Shown: piece by piece, positions 28,946 through 38,149 of the stretch
Layout of the letters: each line of letters starts with the position of its first letter
Position numbering within the stretch: position 1 is the first letter of the stretch
Assembly (NCBI GenBank): GCA_020636155.1
Contig: JACJYM010000001.1
Location: 357,118 to 421,117 of the forward strand
DNA: 64,000 nt
Source of the DNA: Lewinellaceae bacterium
Lineage (GTDB): Bacteria > Bacteroidota > Bacteroidia > Chitinophagales > Saprospiraceae
Direction of reading: 5' to 3'
Made by a program: the position numbers and the translations under genes
The notes under the pieces: generated by a model
What the model saw: the letters and a program-made list of their open reading frames with translations, nothing else
What the model was told of the DNA's origin: nothing
The model's database searches: none

Positions 28946-29590
28946 CTACGAAATATAGTAGTACACCGCCATGAAGTGACAAAAACTACCCATCAAAACA
29001 AAGATGTGGAATATGGCGTGATTATATTTTATGGAGTCAATGCTATACAAGACGGCTCCAATGGTATATGAAATGCCACCGGCTACTACCCATCTTAATC
29101 CTTGTGGAGGCATTGCAGCGACTAAGGGCTTAATGGCAAATATAATAATCCAACCCATAGCAACATAGGCAATGGTAGAAATCCGATCGTATTTCCCCGT
29201 AAAAAACAACTTAAACACGATACCGACTAACGCAATACCCCATGTGAGACCAAAAATAGTCCATCCCAGGCTCCCCTTCAGCACATGAATGGTAAACGGT
29301 GTATATGTCCCCGCAATCAAAATATAAATAGCCGCATGGTCAAGGATATTTAACCGTCTTCTGATATATGGTTCTTGAAAATAATGGTAAAAAGTGGAAG
29401 CAGAATACAACAATATCAAACTCGCTCCAAAGACCATAAAGCTCAACAAATGGGAGATTTCACCAATTTTAATCGCTTTACTAATCAATAATACAAATGC
29501 CACTACACTCAATAACAAACCCAGTCCATGGGTCATGACGTTCAGCCGTTCTTCTTGGATATCATAATATGTGAGATCTTTGTTTTGCAT
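28946..29590 (-). CDS. Hemolysin III family (PAQR-type) membrane protein
   Basis: 214 residues with seven predicted membrane helices. Conserved features seen: EERLNVMTHGLGLLLS at the start, YSASTFYHYF, LDHAAIYILIAGTYTPF and, in the last helix, HAIFHIFVLMGSFCHF; the scattered His, Asp and Ser residues are those that bind zinc in PAQR receptors. Bacterial members (TrhA/YqfA) are linked to membrane-lipid homeostasis rather than to haemolysis. It faces sbcC convergently and precedes nothing on its strand. Confidence 0.9.
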   Translation of the reverse strand: MQNKDLTYYDIQEERLNVMTHGLGLLLSVVAFVLLISKAIKIGEISHLLSFMVFGASLILLYSASTFYHYFQEPYIRRRLNILDHAAIYILIAGTYTPFTIHVLKGSLGWTIFGLTWGIALVGIVFKLFFTGKYDRISTIAYVAMGWIIIFAIKPLVAAMPPQGLRWVVAGGISYTIGAVLYSIDSIKYNHAIFHIFVLMGSFCHFMAVYYYIS

Positions 29591-29668
29591 TTGTAGTTAG
29601 AAATATATTTGAAACCAATTATTCAACTCCCAATCTTATAAGTCCAATATAATATAATTTTCCAATTC

Positions 29669-32600
29669 TTAATTTATCCTATAAGCGAGTCCCAGTTCCT
29701 CCAGTTTCTTGACCAAAGAATGATCTGCATTCACCTTAATACCTTTAGCCACCATGTCAAGCTGATGCTCATTGGTCTGATCCACGATTTTAACTTTTAA
29801 CCAGTGCTTACCCTTATGGGATTCTACGATTTCTTCAATGCCATGTACTATTTTTTCGTCAAGGTCAGAAATCGGTATTTTCACGGTCAGCGATTTGGTC
29901 ATCTGCTTACCAATCGTATCTAAAAGCTTGATATCTTTAACTTTATAAAATACTCGATCGCTGTTATACCCTTTTCTATATCCGCCTTCAATGTACAATA
30001 CTTTTCCTTTTTCTATGAGGTGTTTTAGGGCTTGATATTGCTCATTATAAAGCCGTATTTCAAGGCTTCCAGAATAATCCTGAACCACAAATCGACAGTT
30101 TTCATCTCCTCGTTGGGTCACGCCGTGATTTACATCCGTAACAATGGCACCAATACTGACAATGCTGTCAACGATATTTTCGAGCTGGTCAATGGAATTC
30201 GAAACAAAATATTTAAACTCCAATCCATAATCATCTAAGGGGTGACCAGACATATAGATTCCAGTCACTTCCTTTTCTTTTTCGAGTTTTTCTATTTGAT
30301 TCCACTCCTCTACATCTTCCGGCTTTGGTTCCGCGATCATCTCTTCTTCCATGCCTCCAAACAAGGATAGTTGAGATTGATTTTTAGTCGCTCTGAAAGC
30401 ATTGCTATACTTTATCAATTGCTCTACAAAGCTAAGTTGGCCTTCCGCCGCAGCAAAATATTGTTTCCTATTAAATTGATTAAAAGAATCAAAAGCTCCA
30501 CCTAACACAAGGCTTTCTAGGGCTTTCTTATTCACAGACTGAAGTGTCAATCTTCTGAATAAATCGAATGTATCAGTAAATGGGCCTTCTGCATTTCTTA
30601 TAGTCAATATCTCCTCCACAGGTCCTTCACCTACCCCTTTTAATCCAGAAAGTCCAAATCGAATGTCTCCTCGGGTATTGACCGTAAATTTCATCTCACT
30701 TTCATTAATATCTGGCCCCAATACTCTGATATTCATTCTTTTACATTCATCGAGAAAGAATTTTATTTTACTTATGTCATTTTTGTTGTGGTTAAGTACC
30801 GAAGCCATAAATGCTTCAGGATAATGAGCTTTGAGGTAACCTGTCTGGAATGCCAAATAAGCATAACAGGTAGAGTGTGATTTATTAAAAGCATAAGAGG
30901 CAAAAGCTTCCCAATCTTTCCAGACTTTTTCGCATATTTTTTCGTCTAATCCATGAGCTTTACAACCCTCGATAAATTGAGGAAACATCTTGTCAATGAT
31001 GTCTTTTTTCTTCTTCCCCATGGCTTTTCGAAGGTTATCAGCCTCACCCTTTGAGAATCCGGCCAACTTTTGTGACAATAGCATCACTTGCTCCTGATAG
31101 ACAGTGATTCCATAGGTTTCTGCTAAAAATTCCTCCATCTCAGGAAGGTCATACGTAATCGCCTCCCGACCGTGCTTTCTATTGATAAAATTGTCAATGT
31201 ATTGCATGGGACCTGGCCGATACAAGGCATTCATAGCGATCAAATCACCAAATTTATTAGGTTTCAATGACTTTAGATGTTTTTGCATCCCAGGACTTTC
31301 ATATTGGAAAATCCCGATAGTCTCCCCCTTTTGGAATAGTTCATAAGTCACTGGATCATCCAAATCGACTTCATCAATGTTAATTTCGACACCTTTGGTT
31401 CTCTTCACAATATCCACTGCATCCTTGATGATAGTCAAGGTTTTGAGACCTAAAAAGTCCATTTTCAAGAGTCCCACAGATTCCACTATACTGTTGTCAT
31501 ATTGACTCACTAGAAGGTCTGAATCCTTAGCGACAGATACAGGGATAAAATTGGTTATATCCTCGGGAGTGATGATGACACCACAGGCGTGAATACCGGT
31601 ATTCCGCACTGATCCTTCCAGCTTTTTTGCATTTTTTAACACCTCAGAAGCATCTCCAGGTTCGCTTGCCATTCGTCGTAGTTCCATCGCTTTGTTGAGG
31701 TCGTCACTATTGAGATTTTCTTTCAATTTTGAAGGTAAATCCCCCTCTGCTAAGACATCATTCAATGTAATATCAAGGGCATCTGGAACTGTTTTGGCAA
31801 TTCGGTCTACATCAGAAAGAGGAATATTCATAACCCTCCCCACATCTCTTATCGAAGACTTGGCCTTCATGGTGCCGTAGGTGATTATTTGAGCTACTTG
31901 ATTTTTTCCATATTTATCAATGACATAATCTATGACTTTGTCACGACCTTCATCATCAAAATCAATATCTATATCGGGCATAGAAACCCTCTCAGGATTA
32001 AGAAATCTCTCGAATAGCAAATCGTATTTTATCGGGTCAATATTCGTAATTCCCAGACAGTAAGCTATGGCTGAACCAGCAGCCGAACCCCTGCCCGGGC
32101 CAACAGAAACTCCCATATTTCTTGCAGAACTCGTAAAATCCTGTACAATCAAAAAATATCCGGGATACCCTGAATCGTTGATAGTTTTCAGCTCAAAATT
32201 GAGTCTTTCTTCTATCTGTGGCGTAATCGATCCGTATCTTTTTTTTGCACCTTCAAATGCCAAGTGTCGCAAATATAATTCTTGAGTATCAAATCCCGTT
32301 GGCAATGGAAAGGCCGGAAGCAGGACATCTCGTGTCAACTTCAACTCCTCGACCTTAGCCGCGATTTCCATCGTATTTTCTAATGCAAAAGGTACATCTT
32401 TAAAAACCTGTGACATTTCGCCTTTGGTCTTAAAGTAAAAATCATCGCTTGCAAACTTAAATCTATTGGTCTCCTCGATGATAGTCCCAGTATTGATACA
32501 CAACAACATGTCATGAGGCACGGCATCTTCTCGCTCCACATAGTGGGCATCATTGGTGGCGATGACTTTGACGTTGTATTTTTTGGCTAGTGAAAGTAGA

Positions 32601-33226
32601 ATTTGATTAATTTCCTCCTGACTGTACTTAGAGTACATCATCTCACCACTTTCGTCTCTGATATCGATTTTTTCGAGACCCTTCTGACGCTGAATTTCAA
32701 TGTAATAATCTTCGCCAAAAATATCAAGCCACCACTTGAGCATTTCTTCTGCTTTTTCCAATTCATTATGGGCAATGGCTTGTGGAATTTCGGCTCCAAG
32801 GCAGCATGAAGTGGCGATGATTCCTTCGTGATATTTAAGAATAAGTTCTTTATCTATACGAGGATATTTGCTGTACAATCCCTCTGTAAAACCAAGAGAG
32901 CAGAGCTTTGATAAATTTTGATATCCCTGCGGATTTTTAGCCAATAGTAATTGATGATACCGAATATCTTTCTGACCACGAGACTTCTCAAACGACCGGA
33001 CATGTCTATCATTTACGAGATAAAATTCGCAGCCAACTATTGGTTTAATACCCCGTTTTTGTGCCTCGTTAACAAATTTGAATGCCCCAAACATATTTCC
33101 ATGATCAGTAAGTGCGACCGCCGATTGTCCATCATTTTTAGCTTTTTCCATCATGGTCGCGATATCAGAAGCTCCGTCCAATAAACTATACTGAGTGTGA
33201 CAATGTAAGTGGCAAAAATCCGACAT
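29669..33226 (-). CDS. dnaE: DNA polymerase III alpha subunit
   Basis: 1185 residues, full length for a DnaE1-type enzyme. N-terminal PHP domain (FCHLHCHTQYSLLDGASDI, ALTDHGNMFGAFKF), palm with the catalytic acidic motif MPDIDIDFDDEGRD, fingers with YRPGPMQYIDNFINRKHG and KKKKDIIDKMFPQF, helix-hairpin-helix region (FGLSGLKGVGEGPVEEIL) and a C-terminal OB domain. It replicates the chromosome as part of the holoenzyme. The PHP metal-ligand residues look intact, so proofreading or metal binding there may persist. Confidence 0.97.
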   Translation of the reverse strand: MSDFCHLHCHTQYSLLDGASDIATMMEKAKNDGQSAVALTDHGNMFGAFKFVNEAQKRGIKPIVGCEFYLVNDRHVRSFEKSRGQKDIRYHQLLLAKNPQGYQNLSKLCSLGFTEGLYSKYPRIDKELILKYHEGIIATSCCLGAEIPQAIAHNELEKAEEMLKWWLDIFGEDYYIEIQRQKGLEKIDIRDESGEMMYSKYSQEEINQILLSLAKKYNVKVIATNDAHYVEREDAVPHDMLLCINTGTIIEETNRFKFASDDFYFKTKGEMSQVFKDVPFALENTMEIAAKVEELKLTRDVLLPAFPLPTGFDTQELYLRHLAFEGAKKRYGSITPQIEERLNFELKTINDSGYPGYFLIVQDFTSSARNMGVSVGPGRGSAAGSAIAYCLGITNIDPIKYDLLFERFLNPERVSMPDIDIDFDDEGRDKVIDYVIDKYGKNQVAQIITYGTMKAKSSIRDVGRVMNIPLSDVDRIAKTVPDALDITLNDVLAEGDLPSKLKENLNSDDLNKAMELRRMASEPGDASEVLKNAKKLEGSVRNTGIHACGVIITPEDITNFIPVSVAKDSDLLVSQYDNSIVESVGLLKMDFLGLKTLTIIKDAVDIVKRTKGVEINIDEVDLDDPVTYELFQKGETIGIFQYESPGMQKHLKSLKPNKFGDLIAMNALYRPGPMQYIDNFINRKHGREAITYDLPEMEEFLAETYGITVYQEQVMLLSQKLAGFSKGEADNLRKAMGKKKKDIIDKMFPQFIEGCKAHGLDEKICEKVWKDWEAFASYAFNKSHSTCYAYLAFQTGYLKAHYPEAFMASVLNHNKNDISKIKFFLDECKRMNIRVLGPDINESEMKFTVNTRGDIRFGLSGLKGVGEGPVEEILTIRNAEGPFTDTFDLFRRLTLQSVNKKALESLVLGGAFDSFNQFNRKQYFAAAEGQLSFVEQLIKYSNAFRATKNQSQLSLFGGMEEEMIAEPKPEDVEEWNQIEKLEKEKEVTGIYMSGHPLDDYGLEFKYFVSNSIDQLENIVDSIVSIGAIVTDVNHGVTQRGDENCRFVVQDYSGSLEIRLYNEQYQALKHLIEKGKVLYIEGGYRKGYNSDRVFYKVKDIKLLDTIGKQMTKSLTVKIPISDLDEKIVHGIEEIVESHKGKHWLKVKIVDQTNEHQLDMVAKGIKVNADHSLVKKLEELGLAYRIN

Positions 33227-33492
33227 AAGTAAGAAAATATTTATTGACTAAATAGGATAAAAACAATAATTAAAATGTATTGTTCCTCATTTGACAAAGA
33301 TAATAAATAAGCAATTATCAGCGGAAAATATTCAAGATTGACATTTTTGAAATTATGGGAATAGGAGATGAATCAATTTAAAAATTTATAAAAAGAATGT
33401 TAAAATTGATTCTAATCATTATTTTTACGAATAAGTCTTTCTTAGATTATTTTTTGTTTTCGAATAACAATAACGACAATTAAATTTCTACA

Positions 33493-34164
33493 ATGAGCAA
33501 TTTTATGCCTTTTGACATTAACTGCCATGACAAATTACATGAACAATTTCAATATTTGTTTGAGCCAGAGCTTATAAATGAACTTTGTGCAAATGGTAAA
33601 TTAAAAAAGTATCTAGCTGAAGAGGTCATTGTTGAAATAGGTCAATCAATCGATTACTTTCCCATTCTGGTCTCTGGCAGCGTTAAAGTGCTTACAGAAG
33701 ATAAAAATGGTGACGAACTGCTACTTTACTACCTTGAAGTTGGTGACACTTGTGCCATGACCCTAAATTGTTGTACTAAAAATACGAAGTCCACCATAAG
33801 AGCAGTTGTCGAAAACGACACAGAATTACTCTTTATTCCAATCGAAAAAATGGAAGACTGGATGATTAAATATAGAAGCTGGCGAAACTATACTTTTGAA
33901 AGCTACAGCATCAGACTCAACGAACTCATTTCCGCCATTGATACCTTAGTATTTAGCAGTCTCGAGGAACGATTAATCAATTATTTAAGAGATAAAGCAT
34001 GGGTCAATAAGAGTAATATTTTAAAGATTTCACATCTTGAAGTAGCCCGAGAATTGCATTCGTCCCGAGTAGTGATCTCCAGGTTAATGAAAAAATTGGA
34101 AAATGAAGGATTGGTGAAACAATCTAGAAATAAAATCGAATTTTTGGAGTTCTCCGCGAAGTAG
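33493..34164 (+). CDS. Crp/Fnr-family transcriptional regulator
   Basis: 223 residues. Cyclic-nucleotide-binding-like beta-roll at about 20-130 (EVIVEIGQSIDYFPILVSGSVKVLTED, LYYLEVGDTCAMTLNCC), dimer helix, then a winged helix (ISHLEVARELHSSRVVISRLMKKLENEGLV) with recognition helix SSRVVISRLMKKL. It lacks the N-terminal four-cysteine pattern of oxygen-sensing Fnr, and the Arg-Ser cAMP pocket is not seen, so the signal is unknown. It lies 139 nt upstream of YeeE/YedE, DUF6691-like and SulP genes on the same strand and is their likely regulator; a redox or sulfur signal would fit. Confidence 0.9.
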   Translation: MSNFMPFDINCHDKLHEQFQYLFEPELINELCANGKLKKYLAEEVIVEIGQSIDYFPILVSGSVKVLTEDKNGDELLLYYLEVGDTCAMTLNCCTKNTKSTIRAVVENDTELLFIPIEKMEDWMIKYRSWRNYTFESYSIRLNELISAIDTLVFSSLEERLINYLRDKAWVNKSNILKISHLEVARELHSSRVVISRLMKKLENEGLVKQSRNKIEFLEFSAK

Positions 34165-34264
34165 AATGTAATCAAGTTTACTGTCTGCAACCAATTTTAA
34201 TTTCTGTTGATTCCAACACCTTTATGGTGTAACCAAAGTTACTCTCAACAAAAGACAAATGTTA

Positions 34265-34272
34265 TAATTTTG
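34265..34272 (+). promoter_or_regulatory. Candidate -7 promoter element (TAATTTTG) for the sulfur-transport operon
   Basis: An exact TAnnTTTG match 32 nt before the ATG at 34304, inside the gap after the Crp/Fnr gene. No good TTTG partner at -33 is visible, which would fit an activator-dependent promoter. Confidence 0.4.
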
Positions 34273-34303
34273 TCGTGATTAATACACTTAACACAAACTG
34301 TTG

Positions 34304-34882
34304 ATGATGGAATTTATACTACAACCTTGGCCTTGGTTTATATCCGGTCTACTAATTACATTTGTTACTTTTTTATTACTATATTTCGGTAAAGTATTTG
34401 GCATCAGTTCCAACCTCCGAACTATGTGTACCATCTTAGGGGGTGGAAAGTTTTCGGACTTTTTTAGGTTCGACTGGAAGAGTCAGAAATGGAATCTTTT
34501 CTTCATCGCTGGAGTAGTCATAGGAGGATTTGTTGCAAGCCATTATTTGAGCAATAATGAACCCATCAAAGTCGCTGAGAACACAGTACAGAGCCTCAAT
34601 GCAATTGGCATTACTGTTCCGACAGAATACAATGACGGCAAAGGATTATTCCCCGAAAAATTATTTGGAAACGATTTTACCTTACCACAAGTTTTAATTT
34701 TACTTTTCGGAGGATTGATGGTTGGGTTCGGAGCTAGGTATGGAGGAGGATGTACTTCGGGTCATGCCATCTCAGGCTTGAGTAATTTACAATTACCTTC
34801 ATTGATTGCAGTGATCGGATTTTTTATTGGTGGTCTGTTAATGACTCATATTTTACTTCCTTTTATACTAAATCTCCTTTAA
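34304..34882 (+). CDS. YeeE/YedE family membrane transporter (sulfur-compound transport)
   Basis: 192 residues with about five helices; ATG at 34304 or 34307 are both possible (the TTG at 34301 is less likely). Seen: QPWPWFISGLLITF near the start, FGISSNLRTMCTILGG, and the conserved GFGARYGGGCTSGHAISGLSNLQLPS, whose Cys lies in the thiosulfate path of YeeE. The second half of a full YeeE is encoded by the next gene, 22 nt downstream. Such split pairs occur widely in Bacteroidota and are thought to move thiosulfate or related sulfur species. Confidence 0.9.
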   Translation: MMEFILQPWPWFISGLLITFVTFLLLYFGKVFGISSNLRTMCTILGGGKFSDFFRFDWKSQKWNLFFIAGVVIGGFVASHYLSNNEPIKVAENTVQSLNAIGITVPTEYNDGKGLFPEKLFGNDFTLPQVLILLFGGLMVGFGARYGGGCTSGHAISGLSNLQLPSLIAVIGFFIGGLLMTHILLPFILNLL

Positions 34883-34904
34883 GAAACTTTAATTTTTACA
34901 TAAC

Positions 34905-35318
34905 ATGAAATATTTAAAATTTTTACTTGTCGGGGTACTATTTGGAATCATCGTAACTAAGTCGGAAATTATATCTTGGTTCCGAATTCAAGAGATGTTT
35001 CGATTCGATAGTTTTCACATGTATGGCATCATTGGCACTGCCGTGATAACAGGAATCATCATGGTTCAGATTATAAAGAAATACAAGATAAAATCTATGG
35101 AAGGCACGGAAATTACCTTTCAAGATAAAGATAAAAGCTTCACTAGATATATTTTAGGAGGAACGATTTTTGGATTAGGATGGGCACTTGTGGGAGCATG
35201 TCCAGGTCCTATGTTTGCGGTATTGGGAGTGGGAGTATGGAGTATGGGAATCGTATTTGTAGGAGCCCTATTAGGTACTTTTCTATATGGTGTACTTAGA
35301 TCAAAGCTTCCACATTAA
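34905..35318 (+). CDS. DUF6691 / YeeE-type second-half membrane protein
   Basis: 137 residues, four helices. The C-terminal motif GGTIFGLGWALVGACPGPMFAVLGVG is the counterpart of the cysteine-bearing motif in the other half, so the two proteins together supply the paired cysteines of a complete YeeE channel. It lies between the other half and SulP with gaps of 22 and 19 nt, implying one transcript. Confidence 0.9.
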   Translation: MKYLKFLLVGVLFGIIVTKSEIISWFRIQEMFRFDSFHMYGIIGTAVITGIIMVQIIKKYKIKSMEGTEITFQDKDKSFTRYILGGTIFGLGWALVGACPGPMFAVLGVGVWSMGIVFVGALLGTFLYGVLRSKLPH

Positions 35319-35337
35319 TAATTAGTAAAAAGAGATA

Positions 35338-37053
35338 ATGCTACGAATTCCTATTGTAGAGCAGTACAAAACTTATAAGAAAGAATATCTATCGGGAGAT
35401 TTATCGGCGGGATTGACTGTTGGTGTCATGTTGATACCGCAAGGAATGGCATATAGTATGCTTGCCGGATTGCCACCAATATATGGATTGTATGCGTCGA
35501 GTATTCCCTTGATAATTTATGCTATTCTAGGTACTTCTCGACAGCTTGCCGTAGGACCAGTAGCAATGGTCGCACTTTTGATTGCCAGCGGGGTAGGTTC
35601 GCTTGCAGCAGCCGGTAGTCCAGAATACTTAGGTTATGCTATACTGTTAGCATTGATGGTTGGCGTGATTCAGACTTCCATGGGAGTATTTAAGCTTGGT
35701 TTTTTGGTGAATTTTTTATCTCATCCGGTAATTGCAGGATTTACTTCAGCTGCGGCTATTATCATTGGCATCAGCCAACTTAAGCACTTATTAGGTATTC
35801 CACTAGCTGGGCAAAAGGTTCATGAAAAATTATGGTCGGCTGTACAGCATATCGACGAAGTGAACATATATACTTTTATACTAGGACTTGCATCTATTCT
35901 CGTATTAATTGCCGTTAAAAAGATAAATAAAAGAATACCAGGACCTCTCGTCGTGGTAATATTAGGAATACTGGCCGTGAAAATCTTCTCTTTAGATACA
36001 TTGGGTGTAAAAATTGTAAAGGAGGTTCCAGCCGGTTTTCCTTCTCTTTCAAATCCATTTGAATATGCGGCTTCCTTTAAAAGCTTAATTCCTATGGCAC
36101 TGACGATTTCTTTCGTTGGGTTTATGGAATCCATTGCGGTGGCTAAGGCTATTCAGAAAAAACATAAAACATATCAAGTGGATGCGAGTCAAGAACTCAC
36201 GGCATTAGGAATGTCCAATGTGGTGGGTTCCTTTTTCAGTTCATTTCCGGTAACCGGCGGTTTTTCGAGAACGGCAGTGAATGACCAAGCTGGAGCCAAT
36301 ACCGGTTTTGCCAGCATTATAAGTGCTTTGGTGGTGTTATTCACACTACTATTTTTGACAGAATATTTTTATTATCTTCCTCAAACCGTCCTTGCGGCAA
36401 TCATCATGGTTGCAGTGTATGGATTGATAGATTTTCATGAAGCAAAGTACCTTTGGAAATATGATCGCCGAGATTTTATCCTATTTATGGTAACTGCGGT
36501 AGCTACTCTAACACTTGGTATAGAAGAAGGTATTATCATTGGGGTTATACTTTCACTTGGAGTCACGATTTACAATGTTTCTAACCCACACATAGCGGAA
36601 TTAGGAAATATAGAAGGCACCAAGGAATATAGAAATATTGTTAGATTTCCAAATGTACTAAAACGTGAAGACATCCTCATTTTTAGGATCGATTCTGCGA
36701 TATTTTTTGCAAACATTGAAGGATTTACTTCCAAGGTTCGTTCCGCTGTAAAACTAAATCCTCATGTCAAAAACGTCGTGCTGGAGTGCAGTGCGGTGAC
36801 CGATATTGATTCTACGGCGATGACTGCCCTTAAAGATTTAGGTGCCGACTTAAGGCAAAAAGGGATTCAATTGAATTTTTCTGATGTCAAAGGGCCTGTG
36901 AGAGACATTTTTGCACGGTATGGTCTTTTGTATCCTGACAATAAAAATCAATTTTTCATTTCGACCCATGAGGCGGTAGAAATTCTATCAGGTAAAAATT
37001 CAGTAAAACAAAATGATTATGTCTTACAAGCTGAAGATAGTGAGGGACATTAA
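35338..37053 (+). CDS. SulP family anion transporter with STAS domain
   Basis: 571 residues. N-terminal transport domain: DLSAGLTVGVMLIPQGMAYSMLAGLPPIYGLYAS, RQLAVGPVAMVALL, HPVIAGFTSAAAIIIGISQLKHLLG and GSFFSSFPVTGGFSRTAVNDQAGANTG are all family signatures. Residues about 440-550 form a STAS domain (RIDSAIFFANIEGF, VVLECSAVTDIDSTAMTAL). It likely imports sulfate or another oxyanion. It is the last gene of the Crp/Fnr-YeeE-DUF6691-SulP run, so the cell seems to handle both reduced and oxidised sulfur here. Confidence 0.94.
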   Translation: MLRIPIVEQYKTYKKEYLSGDLSAGLTVGVMLIPQGMAYSMLAGLPPIYGLYASSIPLIIYAILGTSRQLAVGPVAMVALLIASGVGSLAAAGSPEYLGYAILLALMVGVIQTSMGVFKLGFLVNFLSHPVIAGFTSAAAIIIGISQLKHLLGIPLAGQKVHEKLWSAVQHIDEVNIYTFILGLASILVLIAVKKINKRIPGPLVVVILGILAVKIFSLDTLGVKIVKEVPAGFPSLSNPFEYAASFKSLIPMALTISFVGFMESIAVAKAIQKKHKTYQVDASQELTALGMSNVVGSFFSSFPVTGGFSRTAVNDQAGANTGFASIISALVVLFTLLFLTEYFYYLPQTVLAAIIMVAVYGLIDFHEAKYLWKYDRRDFILFMVTAVATLTLGIEEGIIIGVILSLGVTIYNVSNPHIAELGNIEGTKEYRNIVRFPNVLKREDILIFRIDSAIFFANIEGFTSKVRSAVKLNPHVKNVVLECSAVTDIDSTAMTALKDLGADLRQKGIQLNFSDVKGPVRDIFARYGLLYPDNKNQFFISTHEAVEILSGKNSVKQNDYVLQAEDSEGH

Positions 37054-37111
37054 TTATAGTGATTTATCACACAAACAAGCCAAAAATTAAATCAACTTCC
37101 ACTCTTTTCTA

Positions 37112-37807
37112 CTAAAGAGAATTGCTAGTCTGTTTTATTGACTTTCTCAGTAGTATGATGTCTGAAATATGTGTCCAAATGACAATTGGGACAATCATAG
37201 CAGATAATAGTATGAATGGAAAATATGTAATGGCTCGATTAGACTGTTCAAAAGCAAATTGTTGAAAAGGTAACTCTGCGGACAAAATACCATTTACATA
37301 AATAAAAAGTACTAGAAATAAACCCATAAAATTCCAAACCAATAAACTCCTATTAGTTACTTTTTTCATGAGAAATAGCCAACCGACTATTGGCGCAGTC
37401 AACCCAAATAAAATGTCAAAATTCCTCCCCTCAAATGTCATCAATTCCGGAATCATTTTATTACAATAAAGACCATATAAAGTGATTTCGATTGGTATTC
37501 TTATCGTATGCAAGAAAGCGCTTATTTTAATATTTCTATGAGCTACAAACCATTTCTGCTGTTTTGGGAGTAAGCCATAAATTAATAAAAGCGTGGTAGG
37601 AAGAAGTACCAATAAGAATCTAGGCGGGATGGTATCTGTAACTTTATAAAACCCCATTTATGCTAGACCTGATTGCATAATTGACCATATAATTACTAAA
37701 ATCGTGATGACCTTAGACTTTCCATTTGAGTAGTAGAAAAAGCCAATGGTCAGCAAACACGTCAAAATGAAAACGACATTTATCCAGATTGGAAGATTCT
37801 CTATCAT
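37112..37807 (-). pseudogene. Multi-pass membrane protein gene interrupted by an in-frame TAA
   Basis: The frame runs from an ATG at 37807 (MIENLPIWINVVFILTCLL) for 49 codons to GLA, meets TAA at 37658-37660, and resumes directly in the same frame with ATG (MGFYKVTDTIPPRFLLVLLP) to 37112. The two parts join into one sensible protein of ~230 residues with about seven helices, including PELMTFEGRNFDILFGLTAPIVGWLF, which I recognise from uncharacterised Bacteroidota membrane proteins that begin with the first part. Either the gene is a recent pseudogene, or the second ATG, abutting the stop, allows re-initiation and two-piece expression. Function unknown. Confidence 0.7.
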
Positions 37808-38125
37808 ACTTTAGATTTGTGTTTATTGAAGATTATGACACTAAGTGAAGAATTCATAATATTCCAAAAACTTAAATGCTTCCCAAATGCCAAATGAAAT
37901 TTGCCATTTATTCCATATTCTGGAAAGAAATCTATTTTGACATTAAATTACAATAAGTAAAAATAATCTAAAATTTTAACTACTCTAAAATTTGAATAAG
38001 AAATGCTTATTCAAATAATACTTATTCTCTCGCCATTCAATAATTGCTACCAGTAAGAGGGCAAGAAAAAACCTAAATCACATCAACATCCTACTCATCA
38101 TTTTCACATAATTACCGAATTTTAC
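37808..38125. other. AT-rich intergenic region upstream of the multihaem operon
   Basis: 318 nt between the divergent membrane-protein gene and the redox operon, with long A/T stretches and no open frame worth calling. Only the promoter-palindrome at its right end stands out. Confidence 0.5.
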
Positions 38126-38148
38126 TAATTTTGGAAAAAATTTTCCAA
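38126..38148 (+). promoter_or_regulatory. Promoter -7 box overlapping an 18-bp palindrome just before the multihaem operon
   Basis: TAATTTTG (38126-38133) matches TAnnTTTG; TTTTC at 38101-38105 is 20 nt upstream and near the -33 box. From 38131 to 38148 the sequence TTGGAAAA-AA-TTTTCCAA is a perfect inverted repeat, ending one base before the ATG at 38150. A protein bound there would cover the transcription start and the translation start. No other gene start in the window has this structure. Confidence 0.5.
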
Positions 38149-38149
38149 A

